A DNA stretch of 40,759 bases from CALEUX01 sp037439945. GTDB taxonomy: Bacteria; Bacteroidota; Bacteroidia; Bacteroidales; Marinilabiliaceae. Position numbers and translations under genes: made by a program. Of the stretch, positions 8,719 through 15,616 are shown piece by piece (position 1 is the first letter of the stretch; the number at the start of each line of letters is the position of its first letter). The stretch spans positions 1 through 40,759 of the forward strand of contig JBBIVA010000013.1 of assembly GCA_037439945.1 (NCBI GenBank). Direction: 5' to 3'. Below the pieces are notes generated by a model that worked only from the letters and a program-made list of their open reading frames with translations, was not told the DNA's origin and searched no databases.

Positions 8719-8748
8719 AAAGGCTTGCCGGGAGTCCGACAAGCCTTT
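8719..8748 (-). terminator. Attenuator terminator hairpin before trpC
   Basis: The minus strand can form a 13-bp stem (AAAGGCTTGTCGG / CCGGCAAGCCTTT, with one G-U pair) and a 4-nt ACTC loop. It sits between the leader ORF and trpC rather than after a gene. The stem core and loop match the hairpin upstream of trpE almost exactly. The following U run is short (TTTATT), so it may be leakier than the trpE copy. Confidence 0.88.
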
Positions 8749-8778
8749 ATCTAATTATATCATTTGATTCGCAAATGG

Positions 8779-8859
8779 TTATACAGGCATTGCTTCACCT
8801 CCCAATGTAGAAAATGAAATATGCCACCACCAATTGTTATTGCGAAAACTCAGCGTCAT
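8779..8859 (-). CDS. trpL: Trp leader peptide upstream of trpC (26 aa, WWW)
   Basis: This 26-codon ORF (ATG at 8859, TAA at 8779) contains three consecutive TGG codons at residues 10-12 in FRNNNWWWHISF and ends GGEAMPV. It aligns without gaps to the leader ORF before trpE, with 17 of 26 residues identical. It starts about 20 nt after the predicted -7 box and ends 31 nt before the terminator hairpin. Trp makes up 3/26 residues in one block, the classic mark of a ribosome-stalling leader peptide. It probably has no function once released. Confidence 0.88.
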   Translation of the reverse strand: MTLSFRNNNWWWHISFSTLGGEAMPV

Positions 8860-8881
8860 GATTTTTGTCATTATTGTAGTG

Positions 8882-8913
8882 CAAGTTTAGGGAATGATTT
8901 TTAAAATCACAAG
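8882..8913 (-). promoter_or_regulatory. Promoter of the trpC transcription unit
   Basis: On the minus strand, a -33-like CTTG (8910-8913) and a -7-like TAAACTTG (8882-8889) are separated by exactly 20 nt, matching the Bacteroidota primary sigma factor layout with one mismatch to TAnnTTTG. The trpE leader has the same TAAACTTGCA box with the same spacing. Transcription would start about 16 nt before the leader ATG. Confidence 0.65.
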
Positions 8914-9092
8914 GGTTTTTATTTTTTTTTGTGCAAATATCTTATTCGTTTAAAAATCAATATTACGCTCTTATGTTTTTAATAGTTGTTGGTTTAGAGT
9001 AAGAGAGAATTTCAGTAGTATTTATAAAACTAAACTCAATTAAATGCCAATTATTAAAGTAATGGGACTATTGGACCACCAAAATGAAAATT

Positions 9093-9455
9093 TTAACTTT
9101 TGAGAGTAGCTCCTGCCCTAACATACCTGTTTCCCGATTTTTTTTCTTTTAATTTCCCATTAACATAAATTTCTAAAGTGATTAAAACCGTTTCATCATC
9201 GCATCTGGCTGTAATCCCTACACTCCATACTTTGGTAATCCAAGTTGCCTCATAATAGTCCTTAATAGTAAGCACTCCATCTTTCCCGCCTGCTAGGTTT
9301 ATCGGCACACCTGAAGTATTACAATATACTTTAAAAACCACTTCGTTTTCCTGATTGTTCAGTTTTTCATATCCTCCATCATAATCTCTTGAGCATGAAG
9401 ATAGAATACAAAATACAAACATGGAAATTAAAATTAAGTTAACATGTGTCTTCAT
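9093..9455 (-). CDS. Small predicted lipoprotein, unknown function
   Basis: This 120-aa protein has a signal peptide ending in the lipobox ILSSC (Cys21), so it is probably membrane-anchored. The mature ~99 residues are predicted mostly beta strand (VVFKVYCNTSGVPINL, VLITLEIYVNGKLKEKK). Two further cysteines (in VYCN and ARCD) could form a disulfide. The size and strand-rich pattern suggest a single immunoglobulin-like sandwich, but no family is recognised. It lies 92 bp downstream of the larger lipoprotein gene on the same strand, with an inverted repeat between them. Both sit in the insert that splits the trp genes. Confidence 0.7.
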   Translation of the reverse strand: MKTHVNLILISMFVFCILSSCSRDYDGGYEKLNNQENEVVFKVYCNTSGVPINLAGGKDGVLTIKDYYEATWITKVWSVGITARCDDETVLITLEIYVNGKLKEKKSGNRYVRAGATLKS

Positions 9456-9501
9456 ATTTTTTTACTTTTTTAATAAGTTACAATATTAACATAAAGTGTA
9501 G

Positions 9502-9538
9502 TCAAAAGTAGCCAAAAATAAGTATTGACTACTTTTGA
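9502..9538. repeat. Inverted repeat between the two lipoprotein genes
   Basis: TCAAAAGTAG (9502-9511) and CTACTTTTGA (9529-9538) form a perfect 10-bp stem with a 17-nt loop, 10 nt after the stop of the 525-aa lipoprotein gene. No clear T tract follows on the minus strand. It may be an mRNA 3'-end or processing hairpin rather than a strong terminator. Confidence 0.55.
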
Positions 9539-9547
9539 TAAATTTTA

Positions 9548-11125
9548 TTATTCTACTGAAATGCCTACTTTAACATGGCCTGAATAATATGTGTGTAATT
9601 CACAAACCCCATTTTCAACTTTGTGAACTAAAGGATCATAGAAGTATATCCTTATTTTACCCAATTGGTCTGAGTCGATTTTTCTCTTAATGGTGTAACT
9701 TTTTGTAATTTTTTCCGTGGTGGTTGATTCAACAGAGGCTGAAGCTCCTGCCTCACCTTCCTTACCTTTTAAACCTATACCGATTTTGGCATTCCCACTA
9801 AAATTCGTTTTAAGGGCCTTTGACATTTCATATGTTTCTGTTTCAGTAACTTCAGCTCCGCTGTCCTCCTCGGAAATTTTTATATATCTAAATAAAGCCT
9901 CTTCCGAAATATCCCATTTGCCTAACGATATCTTTTCTTTTAACACTACGGGTTTTGAAGTGAATTTGTTGGCATTAATTGTATATGTATTCTTGGAGCG
10001 TCTAAACCAAGTTGAATTTCTATATGAATGACTTATATTAAAGTCCCATAATTCATTTGGTTTAAGAGGTATGTAAACAACTTGAGATTGTTCTTGAGTG
10101 GATGTAAGTATTTCAAATTTAAAATTATAAGATCCTTTTGTCCACATACGATCTAGAAGTTCTTCCTCGGATAACCCCCTTTTTTCTTGGGTTACGGTAT
10201 GGTTAGATATCTTTGGATCTCCATAATAATCTTTTGTTCCAGGCTCATTTGCTATATTAAAGTAAGAATTAGCGTCTACTTGAATAAAACTAATATATTC
10301 TGAAACAGACCTATTTAAATTGCCGGTTTGGTTTTGAGGGGTAATGCCATAATATATATAATCTCTTTGAAAGGCTTTTTGATTTATACTTCCATCATCC
10401 TTGTTAAAATAACTAAAAGCATCAATTGCTTTTTTCCCAACAATTGAATTATCTACAATTGTTGATTTTAATATAGGTTGTTCATTTATTACTAAACTGC
10501 CATCATAATTGGGAGATTTAAACATAATGGTTTTTACTCCACGACTTTTTAGGTTGTTTTCAGGAATAATAACCCGACTGTTTTCATTAACAACAAATAC
10601 ATGAAAACTGGGAATTTCACCTTTCTTAAGACTCAATTCCTTTTTCCCTTTGAAGTAAAGTGCTGTTTCATAATCTTTTGACACTACAACAGGGATTTCA
10701 CTATCATCTGTATCTAAATCTTGTGGATATATATCAAAAAAAGTTATCTCTGGGACTAAAATGTTTAATAATGGAACATTGTTTTCTATTTCTTCAATTG
10801 CTTCTTTTGATGAGTATGATATCAGAATGTCACGAAAAGATTTTTCGTTAATTTTTACATCGCTTATTAAATAATAAAGCACATTAAAATTCTTGTCAAA
10901 CTGCTTTAAAGATTCTGTTTTTAAAAATTCTCGTACATCCTTTCTCTCGTAAACAGCTTTTGATAATATGCCAGCAAATTCCTCAAGATATTTTTGTTTT
11001 ACATTAACGTTCAATAGATTCTCATTCTGGTAACCTTTATTCTTAATCTCCATATCTGAATCTTTCTCACTACATCCACCAAAAATAAACATTCCCAATA
11101 AAATCAATAAACTAAATTTCTTCAT
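9548..11125 (-). CDS. Large predicted lipoprotein with a Ser/Thr/Gly-rich beta-hairpin-like segment
   Basis: This 525-aa protein starts with a lipoprotein signal peptide (lipobox FIFGGC, Cys18) and belongs to no family I recognise. Residues ~30-200 are mixed alpha/beta. The C-terminal half is strand-rich. Residues ~428-485 alternate small or polar with hydrophobic residues (TETETYEMSKALKTNFSG, IGIGLKG, ASASVESTTTEKITKSYT) in the manner of the amphipathic hairpin of aerolysin/ETX-MTX2 beta-pore-forming proteins. That resemblance is by pattern only. With the downstream 120-aa lipoprotein it forms a two-gene insert between trpD and trpC. Its AT-rich codon use differs from trpE/G/D, which suggests separate acquisition. 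Confidence 0.72.
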   Translation of the reverse strand: MKKFSLLILLGMFIFGGCSEKDSDMEIKNKGYQNENLLNVNVKQKYLEEFAGILSKAVYERKDVREFLKTESLKQFDKNFNVLYYLISDVKINEKSFRDILISYSSKEAIEEIENNVPLLNILVPEITFFDIYPQDLDTDDSEIPVVVSKDYETALYFKGKKELSLKKGEIPSFHVFVVNENSRVIIPENNLKSRGVKTIMFKSPNYDGSLVINEQPILKSTIVDNSIVGKKAIDAFSYFNKDDGSINQKAFQRDYIYYGITPQNQTGNLNRSVSEYISFIQVDANSYFNIANEPGTKDYYGDPKISNHTVTQEKRGLSEEELLDRMWTKGSYNFKFEILTSTQEQSQVVYIPLKPNELWDFNISHSYRNSTWFRRSKNTYTINANKFTSKPVVLKEKISLGKWDISEEALFRYIKISEEDSGAEVTETETYEMSKALKTNFSGNAKIGIGLKGKEGEAGASASVESTTTEKITKSYTIKRKIDSDQLGKIRIYFYDPLVHKVENGVCELHTYYSGHVKVGISVE

Positions 11126-11993
11126 AACTTTGCCATGTTAGTGGGGCTGCAACCCCGTTAATATTATTATGCTTGGCGTCCGGTCTTGGTTTCGGGGTCG
11201 GACGCTCTTTTTTACCCCGCAAAAACAGGCGTACTGTGCTTAGGCCTGATTATGATAAGGAAAGAGTATAAATCTGGTTCGTTTTTTTTCAAATTTATAT
11301 AAATGATAAGTGACATTTAGTTCCAGGGAAATAATAGGTTGCAACCAGAAAATTAAGCCTAATTCGTAAATAGTTTGTTTATGGTTGTATAACTTTTTGT
11401 CCTACTGAACAGGTTTCTCAATTTATCAGGTGAATACTGCTTGCCGGAAGACAAGATCACATATCGGGTATTTTATTGGTGTTTGTCCGCGAATGGCGGA
11501 TGTTTGTAGCAATAGATGCTTAAACGTGGTTGCAAATAATAGTAGTAATAAATTCCTTTTTAAGATATTTATCCCTATTTTGATTTGCAGTATGTTAATA
11601 ATAGATTGAAGCTTCCGACAGACTAAGTTAGAATAATACTTTTTACTCGGGGGGGGTAGTATGTATTTGTTTATAAGTAAATTAGGTGCCATAGTGTTGT
11701 CGGTTTAGGGTTTTATTTTATTAGGCGACAAGATTTTTATATCGCAAAATAACCTTGTTTGTTAAAATTTAAAAACAAACAGTTGAACAAATATAAAAAA
11801 AAGATGAAAACAGCAAAATACTACTTGCCCTCTTAAAGATCAGATTAAAACAACACAAGAAGTTAATTTTACCTGTTTTATAGGGTGTTATTACATAACA
11901 ATTAATTCCCTCATCAAAAATATTTTGACATTTTTGGGCAAAATACTTTTGATGAGTTTTTGGTGTGGCTTGGTTACATTAAGTAAAATAGGA
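11126..11993. other. 868-bp non-coding stretch with several hairpins between trpD and the lipoprotein genes
   Basis: No convincing gene was found. The stretch holds GGGG-CTGCAA-CCCC (11143-11156), 18 nt upstream of the lipoprotein ATG. It also holds GCGTCCG (11176-11182) paired with CGGACGC (11199-11205) and followed on the plus strand by TCTTTTTT, which looks like a plus-strand terminator with no gene before it. TCCGC/GCGGA around 11490 and an 8-G run at 11649-11656 are further features. The base pattern (hairpins, homopolymers, stop codons in all frames) suggests regulatory RNA or decayed mobile DNA. An 88-codon open frame here is judged spurious. Confidence 0.5.
11910..11956. terminator. 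Long hairpin after trpD, probable terminator of trpE-G-D
   Basis: Arms 11910-11927 (CTCATCAAAAATATTTTG) and 11939-11956 pair at 17 of 18 positions around an 11-nt loop. It begins 38 nt after the trpD stop. The T run (TTTTT) lies on the plus-strand side, so it looks best as a plus-direction terminator. For trpD transcripts it would act as a 3'-end hairpin or a weak terminator. Confidence 0.55.
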
Positions 11994-12992
11994 TTAAGCC
12001 GCTATTTCTAATAGCCTTTTCAATGCTGCCTCTGCTTTACCCGATAGTAAAGATTCTCTGGCCATATCAATGCAGGTCAGGATGTCTTTTTCGGGATAAA
12101 AGCAATGAATGGCTAATCCGGCATTGGCAATTACCACATTGTTCTGAGCCTCAGTTCCGTTTCCGGAAATAACACTGGTAAAAATTTTCGCAGCTTCTTC
12201 AACCGCGTGGCCTCCGGCTATCTCTTCGGGGGAAAGCGTTTTCAGATTTAAATCGGGCGGAGTCATTAATCTATCGCCGTTTTGGGTAATGACCTTAAAG
12301 GGCCCGGTAAGCGAAATTTCATCATAACCATCGATACTGTGAATGATTGAAAAGCGTTTGGTTCCCTGCTGGTAAATGTATTGATAAAGCCGCGCCAGTT
12401 CAAGGTCGAAAACGCCCACTAACTGACTGCTTGGGTTGGATGGGTTTACCATGGGGCCCAACATGTTGAAAAAAGTTTTTATTCCCAGTTCGCGGCGAAT
12501 GGGCGCCACTGCTTTCATGGCCGGGTGAAACATTGGCGCGTGTAAAAAGCAGATGCCAGCTTTATCTATCTGACGTTTTAATAGGTCGTTGTTGTCGGTA
12601 AATTTATAACCAAGGTATTCCATCATATTGGATGAACCACATCCCGAGCTGATGCCATAGTTTCCATGCTTGGCAACTTTTACGCCTGCACCGGCCACAA
12701 CAAACGACGACAATGTGGATATGTTAAACGTATTTTTTCCATCGCCACCGGTACCGCAAAGGTCAATGGTTTCAAATCCTGATAAATCTACCGGGCGACA
12801 AAGCTCGGCCAGGGCATCGCGAAACCCCGACAATTCTTCAACCGTTACCGGGCGCATCATAAAAACCGACAAAAAGGCCACCACTTCCGATTTATTATAT
12901 ACTTCGGCTGTAATGTTGGCGAGTATTTCGCGTGCTTCACCGTGCGACAGCGTTTGGTAATCGAACAGTTTTTTTAATATGGGTTGTAACAT
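11994..12992 (-). CDS. trpD: Anthranilate phosphoribosyltransferase
   Basis: TrpD attaches phosphoribose from PRPP to anthranilate. The 332-aa protein has the PRPP-binding glycine loop DLCGTGGDGKNTFNIST (about 77-93), the KHGN motif (108-111), the FLHAPMFHPAMK segment and the LGPMVNPS loop, all as in active family members. It is a stand-alone enzyme, not fused to TrpG. It follows trpG after 78 bp that contain a perfect 15-bp inverted repeat, and it ends the first trp unit. Confidence 0.97.
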   Translation of the reverse strand: MLQPILKKLFDYQTLSHGEAREILANITAEVYNKSEVVAFLSVFMMRPVTVEELSGFRDALAELCRPVDLSGFETIDLCGTGGDGKNTFNISTLSSFVVAGAGVKVAKHGNYGISSGCGSSNMMEYLGYKFTDNNDLLKRQIDKAGICFLHAPMFHPAMKAVAPIRRELGIKTFFNMLGPMVNPSNPSSQLVGVFDLELARLYQYIYQQGTKRFSIIHSIDGYDEISLTGPFKVITQNGDRLMTPPDLNLKTLSPEEIAGGHAVEEAAKIFTSVISGNGTEAQNNVVIANAGLAIHCFYPEKDILTCIDMARESLLSGKAEAALKRLLEIAA

Positions 12993-13025
12993 TTTGAATA
13001 AACATTTAGAGTTTTAGATTAAAGC

Positions 13026-13060
13026 CGTTATTTTCTCAATGTATAATTGAGAAAATAACG
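13026..13060. repeat. Perfect 15-bp inverted repeat between trpG and trpD
   Basis: CGTTATTTTCTCAAT (13026-13040), a 5-nt loop, and ATTGAGAAAATAACG (13046-13060) form a perfect stem in the trpG-trpD gap, 33 nt before the trpD ATG. No T tract follows on the minus strand, so it is unlikely to be a simple terminator. It could modulate trpD translation or mRNA processing, or bind a dimeric protein as DNA. Confidence 0.7.
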
Positions 13061-13070
13061 TTTGATTTAT

Positions 13071-13640
13071 TTATGCAGAAAGCCAGTTCTTTATCATGGC
13101 TTTACCATGCTCGGTTAAGATAGACTCGGGGTGAAACTGAACACCACGCACATCAAATGTTTTATGCCTTAGTCCCATTACCTGGTTTTGTTCGTCGCGG
13201 GCTGTTATGGCAAGCGTTTCCGGCAGGTCGGCTTCATTAACCACCCATGAATGATATCTTCCGGCTAAAAACTTTACGGGAATATCTTTAAAAAGGATTT
13301 CTTTATTATCGGTAACCATAACTGGTGTTGCCACACCATGATATACCTTCGACAGGTTCAGAATGGAGCCTCCAAACACCTCGGCAATAGCCTGACATCC
13401 TAAGCAAACTCCCAGAATACTGTGCGTGGGGCCCAATTCTTTAATGAGCGGCTTTAAAATGCCTGCTTCATCGGGGATTCCAGGGCCCGGCGATAAAACT
13501 ATTTTGTTGTAAGCCGATGCCTGCTCAACTGTGATTTCATCGTTGCGAAACACATCAACTTCAATACCGGCCAACTCTTCAAGGTAATGAACCAGATTGT
13601 AGGTAAATGAGTCGTAATTATCAAGGACTAATATTTTCAT
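13071..13640 (-). CDS. trpG: Anthranilate synthase component II (glutamine amidotransferase)
   Basis: TrpG releases ammonia from glutamine for TrpE. The start is set at MKILVLDNYDSFTYNL (189 aa), the standard family N-terminus. A longer frame adds 17 unrelated residues that run back into the 28-bp trpE-trpG gap. The catalytic triad is intact: C79 in LGVCLGCQ, and H170 and E172 in VQFHPESILTEHG. The substrate-contact motif LSPGPGIPDEAG is also present. PabA-like use for folate synthesis is possible but not needed to explain its position next to trpE. Confidence 0.96.
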   Translation of the reverse strand: MKILVLDNYDSFTYNLVHYLEELAGIEVDVFRNDEITVEQASAYNKIVLSPGPGIPDEAGILKPLIKELGPTHSILGVCLGCQAIAEVFGGSILNLSKVYHGVATPVMVTDNKEILFKDIPVKFLAGRYHSWVVNEADLPETLAITARDEQNQVMGLRHKTFDVRGVQFHPESILTEHGKAMIKNWLSA

Positions 13641-13668
13641 AGTAAAGGTATTATGCACGATTATAATG

Positions 13669-15084
13669 TTAAAACTCTTTAGCCAGTTCAATGGCTTTTT
13701 TTAATGCGCCCAGTTTATTGTTAACTTCCTGAAGTTCGCTGGTGTCGATGCTTTCGGATACCACACCGGCTCCTGCCTGGTAAAAAAGCGTGTTGTTTTT
13801 ACTCAGGAATGAGCGAATGGTGATGGCCTGGTTAAAACTGCCGTCGAGTCCCAGTTTCCCGATGCAACCTCCATAAAAGCTTCGTTGATGAGGTTCGTAG
13901 CGATTAATGAGTTCCATAGCTTTAAATTTTGGTGCGCCCGAAAGCGTTCCGGCCGGAAAGGTATCGCCCATAACGCGTGGGACTGAAGAGTCGGGTTTTA
14001 ATTTACCATTTACCTCCGATACCATATGCAATACATGACTGTAATACTGTATTTCCTTGTAGGTTTTAACTTTAACTTCGGTACAGTTTCTGCCTAAATC
14101 ATTTCGGGCCAAATCAACAAGCATCACATGTTCGGCATTTTCCTTGTGGTCGGCTGCCAGTTTTTCGGCAAGTTTCAAATCTTTCATATCGTCGCCGGTT
14201 CTGCGGAAGGTGCCTGCTATGGGATTGATGGTGGCAATGCCTTTGTCAACCACCAGCTGGCTTTCGGGTGAAGACCCAAAAAGTCTGTAGCTTCCATAAT
14301 CGAAGAAAAACAGGTAAGGCGAAGGGTTGATGTTGCGCAATGCCCTGTAAACGTTGAATTCGTCGCCTTTAAATTGCTGCGAAAACTGCCGCGAAAGCAC
14401 TATCTGAAATACATCGCCTCTAAAACAATGTTCCTTTCCTTTATTAACCATGGCGCGGTATTCATCGTCGGTTATGGGCGATTTCTCATCTCCTTCAGGA
14501 ATAAAGCGAAACGAAGGTACTGTCCTGATTTTCAATATATTCATCAATTTATATAGTTGACTCTCATCGCCATTTAATAAATGCTCTACCAGGTATAATT
14601 GATTGGTGAAATGGTTAAAGGCAATTACCGAGCGGTATAAATGATAGCGCATATCGGGTATGGCATTGGGTGCAGCAGGGTTGGTGCTAAGTTTAATATT
14701 CTCGAAATATCTTACTGCATCGTAGTTGGTGTAACCGTAAAGACCCGATGCCGGTACCGGACAACCATTATTCTCGGTTTTTAAACGCGATATGAACGAT
14801 TGAAGCATAGCGGATAATGGCTGGCCGGCCGGTAATGGAGTTACTTCTTCGGCTCCATCGGGAAAGCGGCATACCACCGATTCGTTGGCAACCATAAAAT
14901 CGGCAATTGGGTCGAAACAAATAAACGATAGGGAGTTGTTGTTACCATGATAATCCGAACTTTCCAATAAGATGGTATTGGGGTAAAGGTCGCGAAGTGT
15001 CAGGTAAATGCTAACAGGAGTCACCACATCTCCAATAAAGGGCGGTATGCGGGTACAGTTAACTTTAATCTGGTAGGTGTTCAT
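13669..15084 (-). CDS. trpE: Anthranilate synthase component I
   Basis: TrpE aminates chorismate and eliminates pyruvate to make anthranilate, the committed step. From MNTYQIKV it is 471 aa, the usual length; the frame's extra 13 upstream residues are ignored because they come from the attenuator spacer. The N-terminal LLESSDYHG (39-47) matches the Trp feedback-binding LLES motif. The catalytic core has FGSSPESQL, INPIAGTFRRTG, DLARNDLGR, and TFPAGTLSGAPK through YGGCIG. Allosteric inhibition by Trp is likely, on top of the upstream attenuator. First gene of the trpE-G-D unit. Confidence 0.97.
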   Translation of the reverse strand: MNTYQIKVNCTRIPPFIGDVVTPVSIYLTLRDLYPNTILLESSDYHGNNNSLSFICFDPIADFMVANESVVCRFPDGAEEVTPLPAGQPLSAMLQSFISRLKTENNGCPVPASGLYGYTNYDAVRYFENIKLSTNPAAPNAIPDMRYHLYRSVIAFNHFTNQLYLVEHLLNGDESQLYKLMNILKIRTVPSFRFIPEGDEKSPITDDEYRAMVNKGKEHCFRGDVFQIVLSRQFSQQFKGDEFNVYRALRNINPSPYLFFFDYGSYRLFGSSPESQLVVDKGIATINPIAGTFRRTGDDMKDLKLAEKLAADHKENAEHVMLVDLARNDLGRNCTEVKVKTYKEIQYYSHVLHMVSEVNGKLKPDSSVPRVMGDTFPAGTLSGAPKFKAMELINRYEPHQRSFYGGCIGKLGLDGSFNQAITIRSFLSKNNTLFYQAGAGVVSESIDTSELQEVNNKLGALKKAIELAKEF

Positions 15085-15130
15085 ATTTTTTTGTTTTTGG
15101 ATTAGCTTTTTATGGATTATCAAAAACTAA

Positions 15131-15162
15131 AAAAGGCTTGTCGGGAGTCCGACAAGCCTTTT
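15131..15162 (-). terminator. Attenuator terminator hairpin before trpE
   Basis: The minus strand forms a perfect 14-bp stem (AAAAGGCTTGTCGG / CCGACAAGCCTTTT) with a 4-nt ACTC loop, continuing into TTAGTTTTT. It is a strong Rho-independent terminator located 47 nt before the trpE ATG and after the leader ORF. The GGCTTGTCGG core and the loop are shared with the trpC attenuator. Confidence 0.92.
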
Positions 15163-15191
15163 CTGTATATACTGATTGATTTCGCAACAGG

Positions 15192-15272
15192 TCAAAAGGG
15201 CATAGTTTCACCACCCGTATAAAGGAATGAACTGTGCCACCACCAATTGATATTGCGAAAAATTACTGTCAT
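15192..15272 (-). CDS. trpL: Trp leader peptide upstream of trpE (26 aa, WWW)
   Basis: This 26-codon ORF (ATG at 15272, TGA at 15192) has three consecutive TGG codons at residues 10-12 in FRNINWWWHSSF and ends GGETMPF. It is the same length as the trpC leader, with 59/81 nucleotides and 17/26 residues identical, including FRN-x-NWWWH, SF and GGE-x-MP. It ends 29 nt before the terminator hairpin. Its placement between promoter and hairpin supports a ribosome-stalling role under Trp starvation. Confidence 0.9.
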   Translation of the reverse strand: MTVIFRNINWWWHSSFLYTGGETMPF

Positions 15273-15295
15273 AATTTCTTTCTCTAATTGTTTTG

Positions 15296-15327
15296 CAAGT
15301 TTAGATATTGAATTTTTAATTTGCAAA
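15296..15327 (-). promoter_or_regulatory. Promoter of the trpE transcription unit
   Basis: On the minus strand, TTTG (15324-15327) and TAAACTTG (15296-15303) are 20 nt apart. This matches the Bacteroidota -33/-7 layout, with one mismatch from TAnnTTTG. The box and spacing are shared with the trpC promoter. The leader ATG lies 23 nt beyond the -7 box. Confidence 0.68.
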
Positions 15328-15580
15328 TGTTTTTTGTGATAATTTTTAATTGATGGTTGTTTTTTAATCTTTTGTGTTAATAATTAATGGATTAACTAGT
15401 TTTAAGGTTATTGCTAACCATGGTCGAAAGGATTTTTTTCGGTTTTAAAGTTGCTTGATATCAGTAAGTGAATATATGTCAATTAAATAAAATGCGAGCT
15501 GTGATGCAGGTTGCCATGAAAAGTTAACCCTTCGTAGAATTAAAATTACTAAATTTAGGCAGCTGCAAAATTTACGATAT

Positions 15581-15588
15581 TATGTTTG
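15581..15588 (+). promoter_or_regulatory. Candidate -7 box for the GH115 gene
   Basis: TATGTTTG matches TAnnTTTG exactly and lies 28 nt before the GH115 ATG. No good -33 element is found 19-21 nt upstream, so an activator may be needed or the match may be chance. The rest of the 344-bp divergent gap holds the trpE promoter and a GCAGCTGC palindrome at 15560-15567. Confidence 0.4.
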
Positions 15589-15616
15589 GTTAATTAACCT
15601 ATAAAAATGAGTACTC

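Larger units (their letters stand above)
8719..8859 (-). promoter_or_regulatory. Trp-responsive transcription attenuator of trpC-F-X-B-A
   Basis: This is the leader region from the start of the WWW peptide to the end of the terminator. Complementary segments on the minus strand fit classical attenuation. GGCAT (third Trp plus His codon) can pair with ATGCC (the Met-Pro codons near the leader stop). CAATGCCT can pair with AGGCTTG in the terminator 5' arm, with one bulge, giving a candidate antiterminator. A further pairing, TTCGCAA (in the Phe-Arg-Asn codons, 8840-8846) with TTGCGAA after the leader stop (8768-8774), would enclose the whole peptide region. Stalling at the Trp codons should block the first pairing and favour readthrough. 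The layout is seen in the sequence; the mechanism is inferred. Confidence 0.82.
15131..15272 (-). promoter_or_regulatory. Trp-responsive transcription attenuator of trpE-G-D
   Basis: The layout matches the trpC copy. Minus-strand GGCA at the third Trp/His codons can pair with TGCC of the terminal Met-Pro codons. GCCCTTTT at the leader stop can pair with AAAAGGC of the terminator 5' arm (one bulged C), giving a candidate antiterminator. TTTCGCAA (15253-15260) and TTGCGAAA (15180-15187) form an 8-bp enclosing stem. Stalling at Trp codons should favour the antiterminator. The complementarity is visible; the switching order is inferred. Confidence 0.85.

Noticed and set aside
11426..11692. 88-codon open frame on the minus strand
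   Set aside because: No start context, family resemblance or plausible composition; it runs through a G8 tract and hairpins in a non-coding stretch.
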